Source: Brachyspira sp.
GTDB taxonomy: Bacteria; Spirochaetota; Brachyspiria; Brachyspirales; Brachyspiraceae
Direction of reading: 5' to 3'
Assembly (NCBI RefSeq): GCF_029258575.1
Contig: NZ_JARHYI010000004.1
Coordinates: forward strand, 1 to 47,339
DNA: 47,339 nucleotides
Of the stretch, positions 27,070 to 35,781 are shown piece after piece. The first letter of the stretch is position 1; the number at the start of each line of letters is the position of its first letter. Below the pieces are notes generated by a model. That model saw only the letters and a list, made by a program, of their open reading frames with translations. It did no database searches and had not been told where the DNA came from. Position numbers and translations under genes: made by a program.

Positions 27070-27102
27070 TTCTTTCAAATATGAATAGCAGTAAGATTTA
27101 AG
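27070..27102 (-). ncRNA. 3' strand of the 16S precursor processing stem
   Basis: These bases, just beyond the mature 3' end, are complementary to the leader at 28776-28809. The segment 27070-27091 pairs with 28788-28809 at 21 of 22 positions, counting one G-U pair and one mismatch. This is the long stalk cut by RNase III in precursor 16S rRNA. Confidence 0.75.
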
Positions 27103-27119
27103 TCGGACAATCTCCGAAT

Positions 27120-28633
<1,514 letters not shown>

Positions 28634-28775
28634 CACTTTTGTGAATCTGAATGATTCTAATTATTTTTACTATTCTACTGAATAGTGATTTACTTATGCA
28701 AAGAAATGTTACAAATTGTAACCGTTGGGTCATTGAACTTTTAAGTTCATTTACACCAGTTGTGTTTTTGTTTTT

Positions 28776-28809
28776 CTTAAATTGCTTCTGCTATCCATAT
28801 TTCAAAGAA
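28776..28809 (-). ncRNA. 5' strand of the 16S precursor processing stem
   Basis: This leader segment, about 145-175 bases before the mature 5' end, pairs with 27070-27102 beyond the 3' end. A TTCTTTGAAA stretch inside it also resembles the antitermination/processing box seen in rRNA leaders. Confidence 0.7.
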
Positions 28810-28861
28810 CTTCTATTTTTGTTAGCTGATGTTTTTTTTGTTTCTCATCAACTGTTTTATT

Positions 28862-28889
28862 ATTATAGCATACAGCCTAAAAAACACAA
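28862..28889 (-). promoter_or_regulatory. Promoter of the 16S rRNA gene
   Basis: The minus strand has TTGTGT (28889-28884), a 16-base spacer, and TATAAT (28867-28862) preceded by TGC, making an extended -10 element. The transcript would begin about 220 bases before the mature 5' end, upstream of the processing stem. Confidence 0.65.
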
Positions 28890-29123
28890 TAGTTTTTAAT
28901 AATGTTTTTTGCTATTTTTTAAAGTTTTCAAACAAAATCGAATATATATTATACATATTGTACATATAAAGGGCAAAAATATTAATCAATAATTTTTTTA
29001 CCAAATCAAAAGCCTAAATTTTAGAAAAATAATCGAATTTTATTGTATTTTTTGGAAATTTTGGGAAATTTTAATCACAAACATACAAAAAATATATTTA
29101 ATAAAAATTAAGCCGATAAAATA

Positions 29124-29153
29124 TTGCTAATTTTTAAAAACAAAATATATAAT
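29124..29153 (+). promoter_or_regulatory. Candidate promoter of the winged-helix/LysM operon
   Basis: TTGCTA (29124-29129) and TATAAT (29148-29153) are 18 bases apart. The start codon TTG at 29222 lies about 60 bases downstream. The stretch 28890-29120 between this and the rRNA promoter shows nothing else. Confidence 0.45.
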
Positions 29154-29221
29154 TTTTTTTACAGCTTGATTTTATATTCATTTAGATATATTATATAGCA
29201 GTATACAATTGGAGTAAAATT

Positions 29222-29962
29222 TTGGAAAACATCATAGATATAATTAATAAAGCTCAGTTAAAAACAATAGATAAAGAAACATTTCTATCAATATCATCAT
29301 TGTGTTCTTTTATTCCAAAATCTATAACAGAAAATAATGTTTGGAAGAAACTGCCTTTATCAGCTAAAGAAGTATATAGAACTTTAGTTGCCAATTATGA
29401 CTATGAACTTGGAATTGCAAAAACTACACATTCGCAAATATTGAATGAAGCTGGTATAGGAGGAAATGCTACTGTAGTAAAATCTATAGATCTATTAGAA
29501 GAAAAGGGATTTATTACTAGAGTAGAATCTAAAACTAAAAGCCATCATTATCTTATGCCATATCAGGAAAAATTTTATGCGGCTGTATGCAATTTTGAAG
29601 AGAGAGATTTCTCTATACTCTATAAAGTAAATAAAAAAAATAAAAAAGATAATCAAATTAAGCAAGTTACTAATAAACTTTTCTTTAAAGTTTGTTATAA
29701 TTTAAGTTGTTTAGGTATAGATGAACCTCAAAAATTAATAGATAAATATTCTTCAGATGGTAATCAGCTTAGAGTGATTTTATCTATGTGTAATTATATT
29801 TATATAGCTAAAGAGAATAATTTAAATAAAGACATAAATTTAAATAAATACCTTATAGATTCATTAAAAAAAGGAAATATTACAGAAAACATATTTGATG
29901 AAAAAACAATGAATACTATAAAAAATATAATAATAAACAGAAAACAAAATATAACAGAGTAA
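29222..29962 (+). CDS. Winged-helix DNA-binding protein, 246 aa
   Basis: The TTG start at 29222 is preceded by GGAG at a 7-base distance. Residues about 40-105 form a winged helix like those of replication-initiator and HTH_36 proteins: LPLSAKEVYRTLVANYDYE, TTHSQILNEAGIGGNATVVKSIDLLEEKGFI (recognition helix and wing), TRVESKTKSHHY. The remainder is helical and lysine-rich. It could be a regulator or a DnaD/Rep-like helper; I cannot decide. It lies 4 bases before the large LysM protein gene, so the two are co-expressed, which makes a nucleoid or chromosome-related job plausible. Confidence 0.75.
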   Translation: MENIIDIINKAQLKTIDKETFLSISSLCSFIPKSITENNVWKKLPLSAKEVYRTLVANYDYELGIAKTTHSQILNEAGIGGNATVVKSIDLLEEKGFITRVESKTKSHHYLMPYQEKFYAAVCNFEERDFSILYKVNKKNKKDNQIKQVTNKLFFKVCYNLSCLGIDEPQKLIDKYSSDGNQLRVILSMCNYIYIAKENNLNKDINLNKYLIDSLKKGNITENIFDEKTMNTIKNIIINRKQNITE

Positions 29963-29966
29963 AACT

Positions 29967-32501
29967 ATGGCAACAAAAAAAACTAACACAACAAATAAAA
30001 AAGAAGAATCTAAAGAAACAAAGAAAACAGCTGCTACTCCTAAAAAGACCACAGCTAAAAAAACAGCTGCTACTGAAAAAGCTGAAACTCCTAAAAAGTC
30101 TACAGCTAAAAAAACAGCTGCTACTGAAAAAGCTGAAACTCCTAAAAAGTCTACAGCTAAAAAAACAGCTGCTACTGAAAAAGCTGAAACTCCTAAAAAG
30201 ACCACAGCTAAAAAAACAGCTACTACTGAAAAAGCTGAAACTCCTAAAAAGACCACAGCTAAAAAAACAGCTACTACTGAAAAAGCTGAAACTCCTAAAA
30301 AGTCTACAGCTAAAAAAACAGCTGCTACTGAAAAAGCTGAAACTCCTAAAAAGTCTACGGCTAAGAAAACTACTGCTACTGAAAAAGCCATAGAAACACC
30401 AGTAATTGATGAAAAAATAGAGGAAAAAGATACAAAAATAGAAACTAAATCATTAGATTCTGTAGTGAAAAAAGAAGAGCAGCCAAAAGAAGAAAAAAAG
30501 GATTTAAAAGAACTTATAAAAGAGGCTACTGCTGATAAAAAAACTTCTGACAGAAAAAGTATATTTAAAACTTCAGCTCCTGTTAGAAAGATTGAATCAA
30601 TAAAAACAGAAAATACTGAAAATAAAACTGAAAGAGAGTCTATAACTCTTCTTAAAGAGGCTATAAAAGCTAAATCTCAAAATGTATCAAGACCTGTAAG
30701 CGTAAAAAAGCGTATAGCCATAGTAGATGATGACAGCGTTGATAATATAAGCAATAAAAGTAATGAGGAGTTAAATATATCTAAACCTGTTATAAGCAGT
30801 GTATTCGCAGCTCATAATATAAGAGATGAAAAAAAAGAAATTACAGCAGATGAAAATATAAAAAATGATAATATAAATAAACCAGAAGAAGAAAATAATA
30901 CATTAAACAGAGAAAATACAACATCTTCAATAGTTAATGCTGAAACTTCTTCCCCTTATTCTTTTGAAACTTTCAAAAAAGAGGATAATACTGAAGAAAC
31001 TATCACAGAGGAAAAACAAGAAGATGAAATAACTGAAAAAACAGAAAATAATTATGAAACTTCTGATAATAATATAAATAATTTTGAAACAAAAGAAGAA
31101 ATAAAAACAGAAGAAACTATCACAGAAGAAAAACAGTATAGCGAAGAAAAAACATCTGAAGAAACTGTCAATGAAAAAATAGAGGAAAAGGCTGAAGAGA
31201 AAATCGAAGAAGAAAAACCAGCAGAAGAAAAAGCCACATACAGTAAAAGCGATATATTTAAAAGACCTGTTGTAATACCTATTGAAGATGAACATATTCA
31301 GAAAACTAAATTCCAACAGGAAAATATTGATAAAGCTATAAAAGATGCTCCTACTATTCCTGATAATATTTCTATAGAAAATTATAAAGATTATTCTAAT
31401 ACAGAATTAAGCAATGAAAATGAAGAAGAAATAAATGAAAAAATACAGGAATTAAAAGATAAAGAAATAAAAATAATAGAAACAGAAGATGAATTAAAAA
31501 GTGCTTCTTTACCAGAAATAGAAAAGAAACCTGCAGAGCGGTATGTTGCTCTTGATCATTCTGTAAATGAAAATAAAAAATCTAATAAAATAGTACCTAT
31601 AGTAGGAATTATAATAATAATATTAGGACTATCATTTTTAGGTATTCAATTCTTCTCAGGAAAAAATAATCAATCTGATGATGGATTCTATGAAATAGTT
31701 ACAAATGAAACTGTAGAAAATAATAATTTGTTAAACACTAATGATCTTAAAACAAATAATATTATATCTCCTACAAACACAAAACCACAAACCAATAATA
31801 CTGCAGTAAATACTCAAACTAATACAGTAAAACCGCAAACTAATAATACTGCAGTAAATACTCAAACTAATACAGTAAAACCACAAACTAATAATGCTAC
31901 AATAAATACTCAAACTAATACAGTAAAACCGCAAACTAATAATACTGCAGTAAATACTCAAACTAATACAGTAAAACCGCAAACTAATAATACTACAGTA
32001 AAACCTCAGACTAACAATACTGTAGCAAATACAAAAACCAATACAGCAGCTACAGTACCTACTCCTCCAACGCCTCCAAAATCACCAGAAATAACACCGC
32101 CTACTCCTCCAACACCTCCACCTAATCCACCAGTTGCTAATACAAATGCCTCTATAAATAACACTCAGAAAAATACAGCATTATCATACAATACGGATAC
32201 ATATAAAACTAAATGGACAGATACTTTATCATCAATAGCAACCAAAGAATTAGGAGATGGTAGAAGATGGCCTTCTATAGTCGTTCTAAATGAGAATATA
32301 ATAAATAATCCAGATAACATAGTATTTAATATTGATATCAAAATCCCGAAGGGAGAAAAAAAAAAAGTTGAGGATATGAACGATAGTGAAAAAAAATCAT
32401 TATATAATGATTATATAAAAGTGTCTGAAATGTATTTAAAAATGGGAAAACAAAATATTGCTAATACAATGAAATCTCAAGCTAATTCTATATTAAAATA
32501 A
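29967..32501 (+). CDS. Histone H1-like/transmembrane/LysM protein, 844 aa
   Basis: The architecture is unusual. Residues 1-140 are basic: after a Lys/Thr start come six near-identical 17-residue units (K-T-A-A-T-E-K-A-E-T-P-K-K-S-T-A-K), which resemble bacterial histone H1-like tails. An acidic, glutamate-rich region follows to about 530, then a single membrane helix (IVPIVGIIIIILGLSFLGI, about 542-562). Outside the membrane lie an N/T/Q-rich repeat (four 16-residue units), a proline-rich spacer and a C-terminal LysM domain (TKWTDTLSSIATKELGDGR to IKIPKG, about 745-795) that binds peptidoglycan, then a helical tail. The N-terminus would be cytoplasmic (positive) and LysM periplasmic. The function is unknown; a link between DNA and the cell wall is an inference. 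It follows the winged-helix gene by 4 bases. Confidence 0.85.
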   Translation: MATKKTNTTNKKEESKETKKTAATPKKTTAKKTAATEKAETPKKSTAKKTAATEKAETPKKSTAKKTAATEKAETPKKTTAKKTATTEKAETPKKTTAKKTATTEKAETPKKSTAKKTAATEKAETPKKSTAKKTTATEKAIETPVIDEKIEEKDTKIETKSLDSVVKKEEQPKEEKKDLKELIKEATADKKTSDRKSIFKTSAPVRKIESIKTENTENKTERESITLLKEAIKAKSQNVSRPVSVKKRIAIVDDDSVDNISNKSNEELNISKPVISSVFAAHNIRDEKKEITADENIKNDNINKPEEENNTLNRENTTSSIVNAETSSPYSFETFKKEDNTEETITEEKQEDEITEKTENNYETSDNNINNFETKEEIKTEETITEEKQYSEEKTSEETVNEKIEEKAEEKIEEEKPAEEKATYSKSDIFKRPVVIPIEDEHIQKTKFQQENIDKAIKDAPTIPDNISIENYKDYSNTELSNENEEEINEKIQELKDKEIKIIETEDELKSASLPEIEKKPAERYVALDHSVNENKKSNKIVPIVGIIIIILGLSFLGIQFFSGKNNQSDDGFYEIVTNETVENNNLLNTNDLKTNNIISPTNTKPQTNNTAVNTQTNTVKPQTNNTAVNTQTNTVKPQTNNATINTQTNTVKPQTNNTAVNTQTNTVKPQTNNTTVKPQTNNTVANTKTNTAATVPTPPTPPKSPEITPPTPPTPPPNPPVANTNASINNTQKNTALSYNTDTYKTKWTDTLSSIATKELGDGRRWPSIVVLNENIINNPDNIVFNIDIKIPKGEKKKVEDMNDSEKKSLYNDYIKVSEMYLKMGKQNIANTMKSQANSILK
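30060..30365 (+). repeat. Six tandem 51-bp repeats in the LysM-protein gene
   Basis: Six units of 51 bases, each encoding a 17-residue Lys/Ala/Thr/Pro motif, are nearly identical in DNA, with a few changes (ACA/TCT, GCT/ACT). A partial unit precedes and a degenerate one follows. Copy number could change by slippage without breaking the frame. Confidence 0.9.
31782..31973 (+). repeat. Four tandem 48-bp repeats in the LysM-protein gene
   Basis: Four 48-base units encode K-P-Q-T-N-N-T-A-V-N-T-Q-T-N-T-V with few changes, followed by partial units. They form a polar, probably unstructured spacer between the membrane helix and LysM domain. Confidence 0.9.
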
Positions 32502-32507
32502 TCTAAA

Positions 32508-32882
32508 ATGAAAAAATCTAAAAAAAATAAAAACTCTATATTAACATTCTCATGTACAGGCTGCGGAATATGCTGTAAAGAAAAAGGATATGTTTTTTTT
32601 ACAGATGATGATATAAAAAGAGCATCCAAATTATTGGAAATATCCCCTTTATTTTTTATTAATCAATATTTAGAATATGAAGAAGGATATGGATATCATA
32701 TAAAAGTAACTGAAGATAAGCCTTGCACATTTTTAGATGAAAATAACAGATGTACTATAAATAATTCCAAACCTAATCAATGTGCTACATTTCCATATTG
32801 GAAGGAATATACTGATAAAAATGGTAATTTAATAGCGGGTAAATTTAATAGAGCATGTCCCGGAGTAAAAATAAAAAAATAA
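32508..32882 (+). CDS. YkgJ-family cysteine-cluster protein
   Basis: This small protein of 124 residues has the YkgJ/CxxCxxCC pattern: FSCTGCGICCKEKGY near the N-terminus, then CTFLDENNRCTIN and PNQCATFPYW, with a final cysteine in RACPGVK. The cysteines probably hold zinc or an iron-sulfur cluster. The family's role is not established. It starts 6 bases after the LysM-protein gene stop and belongs to the same transcription unit. Confidence 0.88.
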   Translation: MKKSKKNKNSILTFSCTGCGICCKEKGYVFFTDDDIKRASKLLEISPLFFINQYLEYEEGYGYHIKVTEDKPCTFLDENNRCTINNSKPNQCATFPYWKEYTDKNGNLIAGKFNRACPGVKIKK

Positions 32883-32954
32883 TTTTTATTATTTCATTTT
32901 TTTTAAAATATTATATAATACAAACTTAAAATAGTATATTAAGGAAATTTAATA

Positions 32955-34406
32955 ATGAATGATTTAATATCAAAATATGAAATTCTTACCGTAAAAGAAC
33001 TTAAATCCATAAAAGATCAATTAGTTGCCCATAATATACCATTATTTAGATTAGATAAAGAAAAAAAATTGATATCATTTCCAACGGAACAGTTGGGTTT
33101 GGTAATAGATAATGATAAATACAGTAATTTAAAAATATATATACCTAAAAATTTTTCTATGTTTATAGAGGAATTTAAATCAATTATTCAAACAAATACT
33201 ACAAGTGGAGAAGTTTCAGAATCTACTCCTTATGTATTTAGAACTCCTAAAGAATCAGAAAAAGAGATGGGAAAAAGAATATCTGAAATCTCTAAAATGA
33301 CTTATAATGAAAAAGTTAATACTATAAAAAATTATGATATAGAATTGAAGCAAATTCGTGTGAATAAAGATGTTGGTATAAATAAAAATACAGCACAGCA
33401 AATAGTTAATGTTGGAAATGATGTGGGGCTAATTGCCAAAGTTACTATGTTTGAAAGTATTCAAAAAATTAAAGGTGAAGAAATCACTCAGGAACAGGCT
33501 AAAATAGAAAATCAGGAAATTACTGAAACTACAACAAATTTGGTTACTACAATAGTTGATATGCTTTCGGCTAATACTGAAACACAAAAGGTATTTGATG
33601 AACTTAGAAACTACTCTGATGGAGGCGTAATGTCGCATTCTAATAGAGTATTTATTTCTTATGTGAATTTTATGGTATTCTATAATAATTTGATTAATAG
33701 AAGACATTTAGTACATAAAATAAGAACTTCATATATAAATAAATATCAAAAATTTTATGAACAAGTTGAAACTATATTCAATAAAGAAAATGTACATAGG
33801 AATTTGGCTACTGTGGAAGATTGTATAGATAAAGGTATTAAAACTATAGAAGAGAGAGAAATGAATCTTTATTCCGTTGGTGCTTTGCTTCATGATATAG
33901 GAAAGGTTAAGGATTTGGATTATTTTGAAGGAGCTAATGGAAGAGATTATGAGAGAATAAAAAAGCATTTATTTAATAGTTATGCTTTGGTAAGTCAAAC
34001 CTCTGAATATCCATTGGAAGTAATATTAACAGTTGCTTTGCATCATGAATATTATGGATTAGGATATGGTCCTTATGATCATTTATATAAATTAAAATTG
34101 GAAAAATATCCTAATTTCCAGATACAGAAAATTATGACATATGATGCTAAAGCTATAGATGAATGCGAAGCTTTTGCATATTTCCCTGCAAAAATGCTTG
34201 AAATTATAGATGTATATGATGCATTAATAGACCCTGCAAGAAAGTATAGAGGTGGTAAAACATTCAGTCCTGAAGAGGCTCTAAATATTATGAGAGAAGA
34301 TTTTATTGAAAAACATGTAAAATTAGACCCTATACTATATGATGTATTCGTGGAATTCTTAAGTAATTCTATAGAGCAGGATCTAATGGCTTGTAAATTA
34401 ATATAA
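32955..34406 (+). CDS. HD-domain (HD-GYP-like) phosphohydrolase
   Basis: The C-terminal half holds an HD phosphohydrolase domain: LLHDIGKV (His313-Asp314), the downstream HHEYYGLGYGPYDH and IDVYDALIDPARKYRGG, where the canonical HD-GYP sequence would be HHE-x-x-D-G-x-G-Y-P and D-x-Y-D-A-L-T. It is close to but not identical with c-di-GMP phosphodiesterases. The first 230 residues are unrecognised and contain a coiled, polar region. No receiver or membrane segment is present. The start ATG follows AAGGAA. It lies 72 bases after the YkgJ-like gene. Confidence 0.8.
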   Translation: MNDLISKYEILTVKELKSIKDQLVAHNIPLFRLDKEKKLISFPTEQLGLVIDNDKYSNLKIYIPKNFSMFIEEFKSIIQTNTTSGEVSESTPYVFRTPKESEKEMGKRISEISKMTYNEKVNTIKNYDIELKQIRVNKDVGINKNTAQQIVNVGNDVGLIAKVTMFESIQKIKGEEITQEQAKIENQEITETTTNLVTTIVDMLSANTETQKVFDELRNYSDGGVMSHSNRVFISYVNFMVFYNNLINRRHLVHKIRTSYINKYQKFYEQVETIFNKENVHRNLATVEDCIDKGIKTIEEREMNLYSVGALLHDIGKVKDLDYFEGANGRDYERIKKHLFNSYALVSQTSEYPLEVILTVALHHEYYGLGYGPYDHLYKLKLEKYPNFQIQKIMTYDAKAIDECEAFAYFPAKMLEIIDVYDALIDPARKYRGGKTFSPEEALNIMREDFIEKHVKLDPILYDVFVEFLSNSIEQDLMACKLI

Positions 34407-34410
34407 ATAT

Positions 34411-35028
34411 TTAATTATTATTATCATTGGATTGTATTTCATCTAATGCCTCCATACCATTTTTGAAAGCATTGAATATTTCCTGCCAATTGCTTGTAGA
34501 TAATATAGAGATTCCTATATCTTCATAATCATCTTCTCCAAATTGATTAATAAAATTGAATCTTATATTGGATATAGACTTGCTGGTAAAACTATCGAAT
34601 TCACTATCTTGATTGAATTTATATCTTACTTCTATATCATAATAATTGATATCACCCATTAAATATGGATTATAAATAACTTTCTGTACATTAGTTAATT
34701 GAACCGTACTTCCGTCATCAAATGTAAATATAATAGGAGTACCATTATTTACTTGCATTCTGCTAGGATATTTATATCTAAACTCTAATGTTAAAGTTCT
34801 TCCAGCTCTTTTATAAAATCTAAATCTATTATCCCGTAAATATTTATATGTATCTTTCCAATAAGTATATATATTTATCTTTGAACTTAATTTATCTCTC
34901 TCTGTAAAAAATAATCTGCTTTTTAGAGCATTAGTAGTATTATTATCATCATTATTTATTTGCGAATACAAGAAAGATGAACTAGTTGATATAATAAAAA
35001 ATGAAATTAATAATATATATCTATTCAT
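34411..35028 (-). CDS. Exported hypothetical protein, 205 aa
   Basis: A clear cleavable signal peptide (positive start, hydrophobic stretch to FLYSQIN) precedes a beta-rich domain. Notable are an aromatic/basic segment near residue 60-75 and KYPSRMQVNNGTPIIFTFDDG, followed by strands YYDIEVRYKF and an acidic Asn-rich tail. No family is recognised. It is convergent with the HD-protein gene, with 4 bases between the stops. Likely periplasmic or outer-membrane associated. Confidence 0.75.
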   Translation of the reverse strand: MNRYILLISFFIISTSSSFLYSQINNDDNNTTNALKSRLFFTERDKLSSKINIYTYWKDTYKYLRDNRFRFYKRAGRTLTLEFRYKYPSRMQVNNGTPIIFTFDDGSTVQLTNVQKVIYNPYLMGDINYYDIEVRYKFNQDSEFDSFTSKSISNIRFNFINQFGEDDYEDIGISILSTSNWQEIFNAFKNGMEALDEIQSNDNNN

Positions 35029-35123
35029 TTTAATTCCCTTATAATTAAATAATATAATATATAATAAATACGGAATTTAAAACTTAAAATTAAATGATAT
35101 AAGTATTTTTTTATAAAAATATA

Positions 35124-35151
35124 TTGACATAGATATTATATTTGTTAGAAT
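35124..35151 (+). promoter_or_regulatory. Promoter of the HMA-domain gene
   Basis: TTGACA (35124-35129) and TAGAAT (35146-35151) are 16 bases apart, about 50 bases before the start codon at 35203; AAGGAG lies upstream of the start. Confidence 0.65.
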
Positions 35152-35202
35152 ACTAAAACAATTTATTTTCTATACAAAACTTTTAAGGAGAATTTATTAT
35201 TA

Positions 35203-35571
35203 ATGGAAAAAATTTTAATATTATCAGTAATTATCATAGTAGCTGCATTATCTATAATAAATTATATAAAAAAAATGAAATCTGGAAAATGCTGTTCTTC
35301 AGGAGGCGGATCAGAAATCATAAAAAAAGTGAAAGTAAAAGATAAAAATAAAAATAACTATCCGTATAAAAAAATAATAAAAATAGGTGGAATGACCTGT
35401 ACGCATTGTGCCAAGATATTAGAAAATAATTTTAATAAAATTCAAGATGTATATGCTAAAGTAAGTTTTGATGATGAAGAGGCTGTAATATTAACTAAAC
35501 AGGAATTGGACAATAAACTATTTGAAGATGCTGTAAAACAATCAGGATATAGGTATTATATAAAAGATTAA
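35203..35571 (+). CDS. Membrane-anchored heavy-metal-associated (HMA) domain protein, 122 aa
   Basis: An N-terminal membrane helix (about residues 3-22) is followed by GKCCSSGGGSE, a cysteine pair resembling a second metal site, then a lysine-rich linker and a complete HMA domain (residues 60-122) with the copper-type motif GGMTCTHCAK (C-x-x-C). It is probably a copper chaperone or sensor held at the membrane. No copper ATPase gene is adjacent. Confidence 0.88.
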   Translation: MEKILILSVIIIVAALSIINYIKKMKSGKCCSSGGGSEIIKKVKVKDKNKNNYPYKKIIKIGGMTCTHCAKILENNFNKIQDVYAKVSFDDEEAVILTKQELDNKLFEDAVKQSGYRYYIKD

Positions 35572-35725
35572 AAATAAATTTACGGCGTATTAACTTTTTT
35601 ACAAAAATTATATAAAACTTTCATTCATAGCACACACTATAAAATTAAATACTTTATTTGTATTAATTTTATCAAAGCATAATAGCCGTAATTTTATTCA
35701 ATAAGCATGTATACTTCTATGATTT

Positions 35726-35768
35726 TATAGAAAAAGGGTATACTATAAAAGCATACTCTTTTTCTATA
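35726..35768. terminator. Bidirectional terminator
   Basis: TATAGAAAAAGGGTATAC (35726-35743) pairs with GCATACTCTTTTTCTATA (35751-35768) with small bulges, with A and T runs on both sides. It separates the HMA gene from the convergent 755-residue protein. Confidence 0.75.
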
Positions 35769-35781
35769 AATAATTAATTTT

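Noticed and set aside
30060-30365. Regular repeats, checked as a CRISPR array
   Set aside because: The units are contiguous with no spacers, and code for a regular peptide repeat; no cas genes are present.
29864-30391. A repetitive open frame on the minus strand (FLAVDFLGVSAFSV units)
   Set aside because: It is the antisense image of the 51-bp repeats in the LysM-protein gene.
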